A DNA stretch of 64,000 bases from Chryseobacterium taiwanense (GTDB lineage Bacteria > Bacteroidota > Bacteroidia > Flavobacteriales > Weeksellaceae), in assembly GCF_000813825.1 (NCBI RefSeq), contig NZ_JWTA01000005.1:124001-188000 (forward strand), given 5' to 3'. Within the stretch, counting starts at the first letter, position 1, and each line of letters begins with the position of its first letter. This document shows positions 36,014 through 44,204 of the stretch, one piece after another. The notes below the pieces were generated by a model that saw nothing but the letters and a program-made list of their open reading frames with translations, did no database searches and was not told where the DNA came from. Both the position numbers and the translations under genes were made by a program.

Positions 36014-36505
36014 CTAAAATCTCTCCCAAAAAAAAGGCGGCTCAATTCCTAAAGCTCTTAAATACACATATCCTTGTCCACGATGATGGATTTCATTGTC
36101 CACGAAATACAGAATATTCTGATATACCGGGAATTCATATTGTCCGAATAAATTGAAAGTCTCCTGAAAACGCTCTTCCGAAATCTGAGCAAAATAGGTG
36201 TTGATTACTTCAGTTTCCTCATCCCATTTTTTCAGAATATCTTCTTTTGTTTTGGGAGCGAAACCTTCTTCATTATAAGCCTCCATATTCTTGTCTACGA
36301 TTCCTTTCAAAGCTGGTCCTCCGATGCTGATTAATTCTACGGCCAGTTTTGCAAATGGTCTCATTCCTCCCACTGAAAATTCGAATAATTCTTTTTCAGG
36401 GAACATTTCGATGACTCTTCTTGTCAAATTTCTGTGACCTTGCCAATGTTCTAATAATTGTTCAGATGTCATAAATTGTTTTGTGATGGTTGCTGTAGTT
36501 GTCAT
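36014..36505 (-). CDS. DinB-family protein
   Basis: The 163-residue four-helix-bundle protein carries the metal-binding histidine pattern: an early His in 'EHWQGHRNL' and the late 'NEIHHRGQGYVYLRALG', ending 'PPFFWERF', typical of DinB/YfiT-like metalloenzymes such as thiol transferases. The exact reaction is unknown. It converges with the WYL regulator gene, a common pairing in this group. Confidence 0.85.
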   Translation of the reverse strand: MTTTATITKQFMTSEQLLEHWQGHRNLTRRVIEMFPEKELFEFSVGGMRPFAKLAVELISIGGPALKGIVDKNMEAYNEEGFAPKTKEDILKKWDEETEVINTYFAQISEERFQETFNLFGQYEFPVYQNILYFVDNEIHHRGQGYVYLRALGIEPPFFWERF

Positions 36506-36534
36506 AATTTTAATATTGTTTGTTATTGTTGATA

Positions 36535-36542
36535 CAAAGGTA
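36535..36542 (-). promoter_or_regulatory. -7 element of the DinB gene
   Basis: On the minus strand TACCTTTG matches TAnnTTTG, about 30 bases before the ATG at 36505. Confidence 0.6.
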
Positions 36543-36553
36543 AATCGAGGTTA

Positions 36554-36569
36554 TGACAACAGTTTGTCA
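36554..36569. promoter_or_regulatory. Palindrome at the dinB promoter, candidate operator
   Basis: TGACAA-CAGT-TTGTCA is a perfect 6-4-6 inverted repeat just upstream of the dinB -7 element, where the -33 box is expected. A symmetric site here suits a dimeric repressor or activator such as the convergent WYL protein. Confidence 0.4.
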
Positions 36570-36686
36570 GTAGGATTTTCACCATGAAAAAATATTTTAT
36601 TTTTTATTAAAATATCTGGGCGTAGTTTTCCGTTAGATAAACAAAGTGAATTAATAAAATTGTAAATTGTCTCGAAATTTAAAAAT

Positions 36687-37271
36687 ATGAAGAAACTTAT
36701 TTTGGCGATTGTACCTGCATTTTTATTAGTGTCATGTAATAAAATTGAAGAAAAAATTGACCAGACTGTTCAGAAGACTACCGAAACCGTTAAGCAGAAA
36801 GCTCAGGATGCGGTAGAAGAAACAGTAAAAAAGACTGTCAATGAATCTATAAATTCTCTAACCAATTCTGAGGATGTTCCATTTAATCAGATTTTTCCAG
36901 GAGCCGATAAAGTAATCATTTCTGAAGGAACAGGAAAGAAATTCAAGTTTCCGAATGGTTCAGAAGGCTTTATTTTTAAATATAAAGCAGATAAAGCGGC
37001 TTTAATTCCGTTTTTGGAAAGTCAGCCGGCTACTGATGAGAATAAATCTGATAAAACTGCCAAAAAAATTGACGGACAAAGCATCATCGATAAAATCAGT
37101 TTAGTAGAAAAATTTCTTCCTGAAAATACAATAGATTCCAGCTTTTTGGACGATATTAAAAATGATAACAGTATTGAATATTACAGGTTAAAACGATTTC
37201 CGAATAGCAGTACGATTATCTACAATCCCAAGAACCAGACCGTATTACAATACGTAGAGGTAAATAAATAA
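36687..37271 (+). CDS. Lipoprotein of unknown function
   Basis: The 194-residue protein has a lipoprotein signal with lipobox LVSC (Cys17), then a ~40-residue amphipathic helical stretch rich in Lys, Glu, Thr and Val ('TVQKTTETVKQKAQDAVEE') and a folded C-terminal domain with 'NQIFPGADKVIISEG' and 'EYYRLKRFPNSSTIIYN'. No known family recognised. It has its own terminator. Confidence 0.75.
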   Translation: MKKLILAIVPAFLLVSCNKIEEKIDQTVQKTTETVKQKAQDAVEETVKKTVNESINSLTNSEDVPFNQIFPGADKVIISEGTGKKFKFPNGSEGFIFKYKADKAALIPFLESQPATDENKSDKTAKKIDGQSIIDKISLVEKFLPENTIDSSFLDDIKNDNSIEYYRLKRFPNSSTIIYNPKNQTVLQYVEVNK

Positions 37272-37280
37272 TTTGAGAAG

Positions 37281-37304
37281 ATGGCCGATTTATCGGTCAT
37301 TTTT
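37281..37304 (+). terminator. Terminator of the lipoprotein gene
   Basis: Stem ATGGCCGAT / ATCGGTCAT with one G-T pair and a T-rich tail. Confidence 0.75.
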
Positions 37305-37353
37305 ATTTGTTGAAATTGAGTAATTAGAAATCAGAATAGTTGGACTGTTTAAC

Positions 37354-37566
37354 TTAAAATAGATTTTTAAAAATATTTACTCCTATTTCAAGTACGCTTT
37401 GTGCAGAGTTTTCATTGGCTATACCCTTAAGCTTTTGAATACCCTCCTTTTTTTCTCCTATTTTTTTACTATTAATTTTCTTTTTGGCTTTAAATAAACT
37501 AAAAAAGCTGAAAAACATAAGTGTCAGAATAGAAATTATAAGCAATACTAACTCTATGGAACTCAT
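37354..37566 (-). CDS. Small membrane protein, 70 residues
   Basis: One N-terminal membrane helix (SIELVLLIISILTLMFFSFF, residues ~3-22), then a strongly basic stretch (KAKKKINSKKIGEKKEG) and an amphipathic C-terminal segment. It has no recognised family. An exact -7 element stands 23 bases upstream on the same strand and supports real transcription. Confidence 0.5.
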   Translation of the reverse strand: MSSIELVLLIISILTLMFFSFFSLFKAKKKINSKKIGEKKEGIQKLKGIANENSAQSVLEIGVNIFKNLF

Positions 37567-37589
37567 ACTGAAATTAATAAATTACACTA

Positions 37590-37597
37590 CAAATATA
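37590..37597 (-). promoter_or_regulatory. -7 element of the small membrane protein gene
   Basis: Minus-strand TATATTTG, an exact TAnnTTTG match, 23 bases before the ATG at 37566. No -33 match found. Confidence 0.5.
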
Positions 37598-37699
37598 AAA
37601 TATTTTACATCTAAATATAACGTTGTATTGAATTCTGTCTGCAAAGTAAGAGTAGCAAAAACATTTGTCTGCCTAAAGAGAAAAAAGTAATTTAGTACT

Positions 37700-38269
37700 A
37701 TGAAAATTTATACAAAAACAGGAGATAAAGGTCAGACAGCTTTGTATGGCGGGACGAGAGTTTCAAAGGCAAGTGCAAGAGTTGACAGTTACGGAAATAT
37801 AGACGAACTGAACTCGTTCATCGGAATTGCAAAAAGCCATATTGAAGATCAGGAAGTTTTAAGACAATTAAAAAAAATCCAGTTCGATTTATTTACGGTA
37901 GGTTCAGAAGCAGCGACTCCCGTTGATAAATTAATGTTAGCGAATGGAAAATCACGTTTGCCAATCATCATTTCAGAAACTGAGATCGAAGAACTGGAAA
38001 ACTGGATGGATGCTTTTGATGAGGCATTAGAACCGTTACAATATTTTATTCTTCCCGGAGGAGGAAAGCCGGCAACGTTTTTACATGCCGCAAGAACGAT
38101 TTGCAGAAGAGCAGAACGTTCTTTAGTGTTCTTGAACGAATCGGAAGAAGTACGTCCGGAATTGATTAAATACCTGAACAGACTTTCAGATTACCTGTTT
38201 GTTTTGGCAAGATATATTTCAAAAATAAATAACGAGCCGGAAGAATACTGGAATCCGAATGAAAGATAA
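37700..38269 (+). CDS. Cob(I)alamin adenosyltransferase, PduO type
   Basis: Makes adenosylcobalamin from cob(I)alamin and ATP. The 189-residue helical bundle opens 'KIYTKTGDKGQTALYGG', the ATP-binding signature, and has 'DSYGNIDELNSFIG' and the C-terminal 'RTICRRAERSLV' and 'LNRLSDYLFVLARY' motifs. It overlaps the next gene by 11 bases. Confidence 0.95.
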   Translation: MKIYTKTGDKGQTALYGGTRVSKASARVDSYGNIDELNSFIGIAKSHIEDQEVLRQLKKIQFDLFTVGSEAATPVDKLMLANGKSRLPIIISETEIEELENWMDAFDEALEPLQYFILPGGGKPATFLHAARTICRRAERSLVFLNESEEVRPELIKYLNRLSDYLFVLARYISKINNEPEEYWNPNER

Positions 38270-38894
38270 AGTATTATTGTTCATCAACGGAGATGCTCCG
38301 AAATCTGTTCCGGATCTTGAAACGTATGGATTGATTGCTTGTACGGACGGAGCTTTTCATTATTTAAAAAACTTAAATTTTCCATTAGAAAAACTGGATT
38401 TTATTTCCGGTGATTTTGATTCACATTCGGGGAAAGATGAAAATATCTATGAAGATAAATTCATTTATACTCCCGATCAGGATAAAACAGATTTTCATAA
38501 AGCTCTGGAAATTATCTTAGAAAGAGGTTTTACAAATGTTGATGTTTTAGGAGGAAGTGGAGGAGAGCAGGATCATTTTTTAGGAAATCTTACGGTAGCG
38601 TATCGTTTTAAAGATCAGATGAATATTAAATTCTTTGATGATTTTTCCGAGTATTATTTTGTTCCTAAGAAGATGATTTTACAAGGAGTGAAAGATAAGA
38701 TGATTTCTTTATATCCTTTTCCCATGGTTGATCATATTACAACAAACGGATTGAACTGGGAATTAACCAATGGTAGCGGAAGTATAACGACTAAGCTTTT
38801 AACAAGAAATTTCGCTGTAAAAGATGAAGTTTCTATTGAATATGAAACAGGTGATCTGTTACTTTTTGTTGGAAATAATTATTTCAGACCTTAA
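38259..38894 (+). CDS. Thiamine pyrophosphokinase
   Basis: Transfers pyrophosphate from ATP to thiamine. The 211-residue protein has the TPK catalytic-domain motifs 'IACTDGAFHYL', 'ISGDFDSH' and 'TPDQDKTDFHKAL', then 'GGSGGEQDHFLGN', and the beta-rich thiamine-binding C-terminus. The start lies inside the end of the adenosyltransferase gene, so the two cofactor enzymes are translationally coupled. Confidence 0.9.
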   Translation: MKDKVLLFINGDAPKSVPDLETYGLIACTDGAFHYLKNLNFPLEKLDFISGDFDSHSGKDENIYEDKFIYTPDQDKTDFHKALEIILERGFTNVDVLGGSGGEQDHFLGNLTVAYRFKDQMNIKFFDDFSEYYFVPKKMILQGVKDKMISLYPFPMVDHITTNGLNWELTNGSGSITTKLLTRNFAVKDEVSIEYETGDLLLFVGNNYFRP

Positions 38895-38950
38895 AAAATT
38901 ATAGTGAGGCTGTTTCTCTGTAAATAGTGTATAATCTATGAGATGTACAA

Positions 38951-39826
38951 ATGAAAAAACTAATTAATATATCATTTCTATCCCTCTCATTAGTCTGTGC
39001 TTTCTCTTGCAAAACGCAGAAATTATCCGTACCCGAATATGGAGAAAGTGAAACAGAAAAAAATATTGAAATAAAGAAAGTTCATAATTTTCGAACAATT
39101 GGAAATATCAAAAATGTCGATGGAAGGACTTTAAAAGAAGGAAAGTTTTACCGAAGCGGACATCTCTATCAATTAAAGAAAAAATCTTTTGATGAGCTTG
39201 AACAATTAGGAATTAAAGAAATTATAGATCTTCGAAATTCAAAAGAGATTGCTCAAAAACCGGATAATCTTCCCAGCGGAGTCGTGTATAAAAATTACTC
39301 TGCTTTTGAAGATGAAGGTGATCAATTGGATCAGGCTAAAAAATTAGTGTTGAAAGGAAAAGTTGACGGTTCGGATGCAGATAAGAGAATGCTGGAATTT
39401 TACAAAGATTATGTCACAGAAAATCCTGAAATTATAAAGAAAATCATCTCTGAGATTTTAGAATCAGATCAACCTATTTTATATCATTGTACAGCAGGAA
39501 AAGATAGAACGGGAATTACCACTGCTTTGATTCTTACCATTTTAAAATTTGATAAAGAAACGATTTATAACGACTATCTTTTGTCGAATAATTACAGGAA
39601 AAAACTAATTGATAAAAGACTGAATCTCGCTAATAATCTGCATTTTCTTTATCCGAAAATGGACGTTAACGTTTTAGAAAAGCTAAGTTGGGTGGAGACT
39701 GATTATCTGGATGCTGCTTTTAATGAAATCAATAAAAAATATGGCTCGATCGATAACTATATTCAACAGGTTTTAGGAATTTCTGAAAATAAACGGCAAG
39801 AATATATTCAGAAGTTTACCTATTGA
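38951..39826 (+). CDS. Tyrosine phosphatase-like lipoprotein
   Basis: The 291-residue protein has a lipoprotein signal (lipobox AFSC), then a dual-specificity/PTP-like domain with the CX5R loop 'HCTAGKDRTG' and the N-terminal 'NFRTIGNIKNVDGRTLKEGKFYRSGHL' region of the family (only 'FRTIGNIKNVDGR' is the core). Such exported phosphatases act on phospho-tyrosine, phosphoinositides or phosphate esters. It follows thiamine pyrophosphokinase by 56 bases and may be cotranscribed. Confidence 0.88.
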   Translation: MKKLINISFLSLSLVCAFSCKTQKLSVPEYGESETEKNIEIKKVHNFRTIGNIKNVDGRTLKEGKFYRSGHLYQLKKKSFDELEQLGIKEIIDLRNSKEIAQKPDNLPSGVVYKNYSAFEDEGDQLDQAKKLVLKGKVDGSDADKRMLEFYKDYVTENPEIIKKIISEILESDQPILYHCTAGKDRTGITTALILTILKFDKETIYNDYLLSNNYRKKLIDKRLNLANNLHFLYPKMDVNVLEKLSWVETDYLDAAFNEINKKYGSIDNYIQQVLGISENKRQEYIQKFTY

Positions 39827-39937
39827 TAATCAGAGTAGAATTTTCATCACAAAACCCACGAAAAATTATAATAAATTTAACGTTAAAAAATCAAACTTTT
39901 TTAGCAATTTTGCATTTCTTAATTCACTTGTTTAGAA

Positions 39938-41329
39938 ATGAAAATAAAATACTCGGAACTTATTGATCAGACGTTGTATTTTCCTACTGAGGAGTTCAAT
40001 GTATCTGAGAACAATTTGTCGTTCCACGATATTCCTTTAATGGATGTTGTTGAACAGTTTGGCACTCCGCTAAAAATTAGCTACCTGCCGAGAATTTCTC
40101 AAAATATCCAGAAAGCCAAGAGCTGGTTTAAGGAAGCTTTTGAGAAAACCGAATATAAGAAGAATTATAGGTATTGCTACTGTACAAAATCAAGTCATTT
40201 CAAATTTGTATTGGAAGAAGCTTTGAAAAATGATATTTCTATAGAAACTTCTTCTGCGTATGATATGGATATTGTGAAATCTCTTTATAAAGAAGGGAAA
40301 GTAACAAAAGATATCGAAGTGATTTGTAACGGTTTCAAAACGGATGATTATCTGGCGAAAATTTCAGATATGATCAACAGCGGTTTTGAAAACATTACTC
40401 CAATTCTGGATAATTATCGTGAACTTGATAAATTAACAGAAAGTATTGATACTACATTCGACATCGGAATCAGAATTGCCTCTGAGGAAGAACCGAAGTT
40501 CGAATTTTATACCTCAAGATTAGGAATCGGATATAAAGATATTATTCCTTATTACAGCCAAAAAATTGCTGAACACCCGAATGCAAGATTGAAAATGCTT
40601 CACTTCTTCATCAACACGGGAATCAAAGATACAGCGTATTACTGGAACGAATTGTACAAATGTCTTCGTGTGTATGCACGTTTGAAGAAAATTGCTCCTG
40701 AAGTCAATTCATTAAATATCGGTGGTGGTTTCCCAATCAAAACCTCTTTACAATTTGATTACGATTATCAATATATGGTGGAGGAAATCGTTTCTCAAAT
40801 TAAGAAATTCTGTGAGGAAGAAGGGGTTGAAGAGCCAAATATCTATACAGAATTCGGAAGTTTTACAGTAGGAGAGAGTGGTGCGAATATCTATAAGATT
40901 ATTTCTCAGAAACGTCAGAACGACAGAGAAAAATGGAATATGATCGATTCTTCTTTCATGACGACTCTTCCTGATACTTGGGCGATTTCAAGACACTTTA
41001 TTATGCTTCCTCTAAACCGTTGGGATGATACTTATGAAAGAGTGTTCTTAGGTGGATTGACTTGTGATTCAGATGATTATTATAATTCTGAACAGCATAC
41101 CAACGCTATTTATTTACCGGTTTTCAGTGATACAAAGCCTTTGTATATTGGTTTCTTCCATACAGGAGCATATCAGGAAACAATCGGAGGATATGGTGGA
41201 GTTCACCACTGCTTAATGCCTCAACCGAGACACGTTTTGATTCAGAAAGATGAAAATGGAGAATTACACTATGAAATTTTCCGTGAAAAACAGGAACCGG
41301 AAGATGTATTGAAGCTTCTTGGATACTAA
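39938..41329 (+). CDS. speA: Biosynthetic arginine decarboxylase-like PLP enzyme
   Basis: Predicted to turn arginine into agmatine. The 463-residue fold-III PLP enzyme carries the Schiff-base lysine in 'YCYCTKSSHFKF', 'LNIGGGFPIK' for phosphate binding, and 'GGYGGVHHCLMP' near the C-terminus. It is shorter than the classic ~650-residue SpeA and is the form seen in Flavobacteria. The agmatinase gene lies ~900 bases downstream, which supports the assignment; a related decarboxylase such as a carboxynorspermidine type cannot be fully excluded. Confidence 0.82.
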   Translation: MKIKYSELIDQTLYFPTEEFNVSENNLSFHDIPLMDVVEQFGTPLKISYLPRISQNIQKAKSWFKEAFEKTEYKKNYRYCYCTKSSHFKFVLEEALKNDISIETSSAYDMDIVKSLYKEGKVTKDIEVICNGFKTDDYLAKISDMINSGFENITPILDNYRELDKLTESIDTTFDIGIRIASEEEPKFEFYTSRLGIGYKDIIPYYSQKIAEHPNARLKMLHFFINTGIKDTAYYWNELYKCLRVYARLKKIAPEVNSLNIGGGFPIKTSLQFDYDYQYMVEEIVSQIKKFCEEEGVEEPNIYTEFGSFTVGESGANIYKIISQKRQNDREKWNMIDSSFMTTLPDTWAISRHFIMLPLNRWDDTYERVFLGGLTCDSDDYYNSEQHTNAIYLPVFSDTKPLYIGFFHTGAYQETIGGYGGVHHCLMPQPRHVLIQKDENGELHYEIFREKQEPEDVLKLLGY

Positions 41330-41381
41330 GAATAGATTAGATTCTTCATTTCATTCAGAAAAATAAAAAGAATATAAAAAT

Positions 41382-41413
41382 AAAAAGCTCTCAAATTTTG
41401 AGAGCTTTTTTTA
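41382..41413. terminator. Bidirectional terminator between speA and the HAD gene
   Basis: Stem AAAAAGCTCTCAAA / TTTGAGAGCTTTTT with A- and T-tracts on both sides. Confidence 0.9.
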
Positions 41414-41414
41414 T

Positions 41415-42074
41415 TTAAAAATACTTTGAAATTTTATCCAATTGAAGATCTTCATAATCCGAAACTACAGTATTTGCCAACGTGTAATCCTGATTTTTAG
41501 AATGTGGGCTTCGGTATGCTGCACAGAAAATATTAGCTCGGTGTGCTGCCAAAATTCCGTTGGTAGAATCTTCGATAACCATACAATTTTCAATAGGTTC
41601 TCCTGCCATTTCTGCTGCTAATAAGAAAACTTCAGGATGAGGTTTTGATTCTTTTAAATCGGCACCGCTTATTTTTCCGTTGAAATATTTTTCTAATCCG
41701 AACTTTTCAAAAACCATATTGATAGTGGTCATGGTTGCAGAAGAAGCCAGAATCAAGGTAATTCCGTTTTCATAATAATGCTGAATTAATTCTCTTACTC
41801 CGGGAATCAAATCAAATTCATCATCATTATAAAAATAATCTTTGAAGTGCGTTCGTTTGATGGTAGCAATCGTTTCATGAGTATGATCTAAATCAAATTG
41901 ATGAATTAAAGTTTCACAAACTCTTTTTGTTGAAGCCCCTGTAAAAGAAGTATATAAATCTTCGGAAACCGTAATTTCCAGTTCGTTAAATGTTTTAAAA
42001 TAGGCTTTTCTGTGCAATGGTTCTGTATCCACAATGACGCCATCCATATCGAATAGCACAGCTTTTAATGACAT
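41415..42074 (-). CDS. HAD-family phosphatase (beta-phosphoglucomutase-like)
   Basis: The 219-residue hydrolase has the HAD motifs 'FDMDGVIVDTEP' (nucleophile Asp), 'LASSATM' (motif II), the conserved Lys in 'ESKPHPEVF' and 'VIEDSTNGILAA' (motif IV), with a helical cap between. Substrate is a small phosphorylated compound, not predictable. It is transcribed against the flanking spe genes. A minus-strand TATTTTTG (42091-42098) is its likely -7 element. Confidence 0.9.
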   Translation of the reverse strand: MSLKAVLFDMDGVIVDTEPLHRKAYFKTFNELEITVSEDLYTSFTGASTKRVCETLIHQFDLDHTHETIATIKRTHFKDYFYNDDEFDLIPGVRELIQHYYENGITLILASSATMTTINMVFEKFGLEKYFNGKISGADLKESKPHPEVFLLAAEMAGEPIENCMVIEDSTNGILAAHRANIFCAAYRSPHSKNQDYTLANTVVSDYEDLQLDKISKYF

Positions 42075-42090
42075 AAAATTTAATTTTAAG

Positions 42091-42098
42091 CAAAAATA
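42091..42098 (-). promoter_or_regulatory. -7 element of the HAD gene
   Basis: Minus-strand TATTTTTG, an exact TAnnTTTG match, 16 bases before the ATG at 42074. Confidence 0.5.
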
Positions 42099-42160
42099 AC
42101 TTTTAAAATTTAAACAGTAAAGGATTTAAAAATTAAAATAATGAGAATGAAGGTTAAAAA

Positions 42161-42192
42161 TTCATAACTCATCATTCATAATTTATAACTCA
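42161..42192 (+). repeat. Direct repeat at 21-bp period upstream of speB
   Basis: TTCATAACTCA (42161-42171) recurs as TTTATAACTCA (42182-42192), exactly 21 bases on, ending 12 bases before the speB -7 element. May be an operator or one of the AT-rich repeats common between flavobacterial genes. Confidence 0.4.
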
Positions 42193-42204
42193 AAGACTAT
42201 TTTG

Positions 42205-42212
42205 TATCTTTG
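42205..42212 (+). promoter_or_regulatory. -7 element of speB
   Basis: TATCTTTG, exact TAnnTTTG match, 28 bases before the speB ATG. Confidence 0.6.
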
Positions 42213-42240
42213 CCGGAATCATTTAATTTTTAAATAAAAC

Positions 42241-43095
42241 ATGAAAACATACGCAGGAATTCCTGAAGAAAATGCATCATTAGAGAACTCGAAAGTAATG
42301 TTGGTGACTGTTCCTTACGACGGAACTTCAACTTGGGGAAAAGGAGCTGATAAAGGTCCGGAATTGTTCTTAAACGCTTCTGAAAACATGGAGCTTTATG
42401 ATATCGAAACTCAGACTGAACCTTACTTAGAAGGAGTTTATCTGGCTGGAGAAGTTTCTGAAAATTCTACACCAGAAGCAATGACTGAAGCGGTTTACCA
42501 AAAAACAAAAGAACTTTTGAACAATGATGGTAAATTATTCACACTTTTCGGTGGAGAGCATTCTGTTTCTATCGGTTCTATTCGTGCAGTTGGGGAGAAA
42601 TTTGAAAACTTAACGGTTCTTCAATTGGATGCTCATACAGATCTTCGTCCTGAATTCCACGGTTCTACTTCTAATCATGCTTGTGCAGTATTTGAAGCAA
42701 ATCAGAAGCACAACTTGGTACAGGTGGGAATCCGTTCAATGGATATTGAAGAAGCTGAATATTTACCGGAAGGAAGAGTATTTTTCGCGCATGAAATTGC
42801 AAACAACGAAAACTGGGTAAATGACGTATTGGAAAAAGTTTCAGGAAACGTATATATCACGATCGACCTTGATGCTTTTGATCCTTCAATTTGTCCATCA
42901 ACAGGAACGCCTGAACCGGGAGGTTTACAGTGGTATCCAACACTGGAATTATTGAAAAAAGTATTTGAAAAATGTAACGTTGTAGCATTTGATATTGTAG
43001 AATTAATGGATTCTCCGATGGCAAAACCAAGTGCATTCTTAGCTGCGAAGTTATATTACAAAATGCTTGCTTATTATCATATTAATCAAGACTAA
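42241..43095 (+). CDS. speB: Agmatinase
   Basis: Hydrolyses agmatine to putrescine and urea. The 284-residue ureohydrolase has all manganese-site motifs: 'GGEHSVSIG' (His), 'QLDAHTDLR' (Asp-His-Asp) and 'TIDLDAFDPS' (Asp-Asp). Together with the decarboxylase upstream it makes a putrescine route. Related formimidoylglutamases have similar motifs, but the neighbour favours agmatinase. Confidence 0.9.
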   Translation: MKTYAGIPEENASLENSKVMLVTVPYDGTSTWGKGADKGPELFLNASENMELYDIETQTEPYLEGVYLAGEVSENSTPEAMTEAVYQKTKELLNNDGKLFTLFGGEHSVSIGSIRAVGEKFENLTVLQLDAHTDLRPEFHGSTSNHACAVFEANQKHNLVQVGIRSMDIEEAEYLPEGRVFFAHEIANNENWVNDVLEKVSGNVYITIDLDAFDPSICPSTGTPEPGGLQWYPTLELLKKVFEKCNVVAFDIVELMDSPMAKPSAFLAAKLYYKMLAYYHINQD

Positions 43096-43162
43096 AACTT
43101 CGCAAGAAACGGATTTTTTCTGTTAGAAATTCTTTGGAACTTTGTGAGGTAAATTCAACGGT

Positions 43163-44005
43163 ATGTCTACACAAAATCAGATAGATTACGAAAGAATTGC
43201 CAAAGCGATAGAATATATCCAGAGCAATTTTAAACTTCAGCCAAGTTTAGAGGAAGTGGCGGAGAAAATTCATTTAAGTCCGGCTCATTTTCAGAAAATG
43301 TTTTCTGATTGGGCAGGAACAAGTCCGAAGAAATTTTTGCAGTTCATCAGCCTTGAACATGCTAAAAATTTGTTGAAGGAAGAAAAAGCGAGTTTGTTTG
43401 ATACAGCTTACGAGACAGGTTTTTCAAGTACAAGTAGATTACATGATCTGTTTGTGAAGATTGAAGGAATGTCTCCGGCAGAATATAAAAACGGAGGAAA
43501 AAGCCTTACAATCAATTACAGTTTTTCTGAAACACCTTTCGGAACTGTAATTACAGCTTCCACAGAAAAAGGAATCTGTTATATGGTCTTTGAAACCGAT
43601 ACCAATAAAGCATTGGGAGATTTAATTTTTAAATTTCCTAATGCTTCTTTTTTTGAAAAACTGGATGAATTTCAGAAAAATGCATTGTCCATTTTCAATA
43701 AGGACTGGACGAAGCTCAATACGATAAAACTCCATTTAAAAGGAACCGATTTTCAATTAAAAGTTTGGGAAAGTCTTCTGACCATTCCGATGGGAAAATT
43801 GTCAACGTATGGAAATTTGGCCGGAAAAATAGGAAATCCAAATGCTTCAAGAGCAGTTGGAACGGCGATTGGAAGTAATCCTGTAGCTTTTTTAATTCCT
43901 TGTCACCGTGTCATTCAGTCTTCCGGACATCTGGGAGGGTATCGATGGGGAAGTGAACGAAAACAGCTGATAGTTGGCTGGGAAAGTTCTCATATTTATT
44001 CTTAA
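43163..44005 (+). CDS. Ada-like fusion: AraC HTH plus O6-methylguanine methyltransferase
   Basis: The 280-residue protein has an N-terminal AraC-type double HTH (~10-105, 'LHDLFVKIEGMSPAEYK') and a C-terminal Ogt-type suicide methyltransferase with the acceptor cysteine in 'IPCHRVIQSSGHLGG'. The N-terminal zinc domain of E. coli Ada (methylphosphotriester acceptor, ~75 residues) is absent; residues start directly at the HTH, giving 280 rather than ~350. Reader of alkyl damage by the usual Cys38 route is therefore missing. alkB follows. 'AACTTTG' upstream is a near match to a -7 box. Confidence 0.92.
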   Translation: MSTQNQIDYERIAKAIEYIQSNFKLQPSLEEVAEKIHLSPAHFQKMFSDWAGTSPKKFLQFISLEHAKNLLKEEKASLFDTAYETGFSSTSRLHDLFVKIEGMSPAEYKNGGKSLTINYSFSETPFGTVITASTEKGICYMVFETDTNKALGDLIFKFPNASFFEKLDEFQKNALSIFNKDWTKLNTIKLHLKGTDFQLKVWESLLTIPMGKLSTYGNLAGKIGNPNASRAVGTAIGSNPVAFLIPCHRVIQSSGHLGGYRWGSERKQLIVGWESSHIYS

Positions 44006-44093
44006 GATTTTACTTTATTGTACATTCTTCATCAATGAGAATAATGTACTTTAATCAAAATTTATTTTAATTGTAAAAAAATCAACTTCAAGT

Positions 44094-44176
44094 TTGTCAT
44101 TCCGTAGGAATCTAGGTTCATTTATTATAGATTAAAATTTAAAAAATACCCTGCTTAGATTCCTACGGAATGACAA
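44094..44176 (+). repeat. Palindromic intergenic element, copy 1
   Basis: Two perfect 21-bp arms (44094-44114 and 44156-44176, core GTCATTCCGTAGGAATCTA) around a 41-base AT-rich centre. A second copy in opposite orientation lies after alkB. Confidence 0.8.
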
Positions 44177-44204
44177 AAACGTATACAAAACTTTAAACAT
44201 TATT

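Noticed and set aside
35974..36156. 60-codon plus-strand frame across the end of the DinB gene
   Set aside because: Opposite to the clear DinB frame and without any start signal or family pattern.
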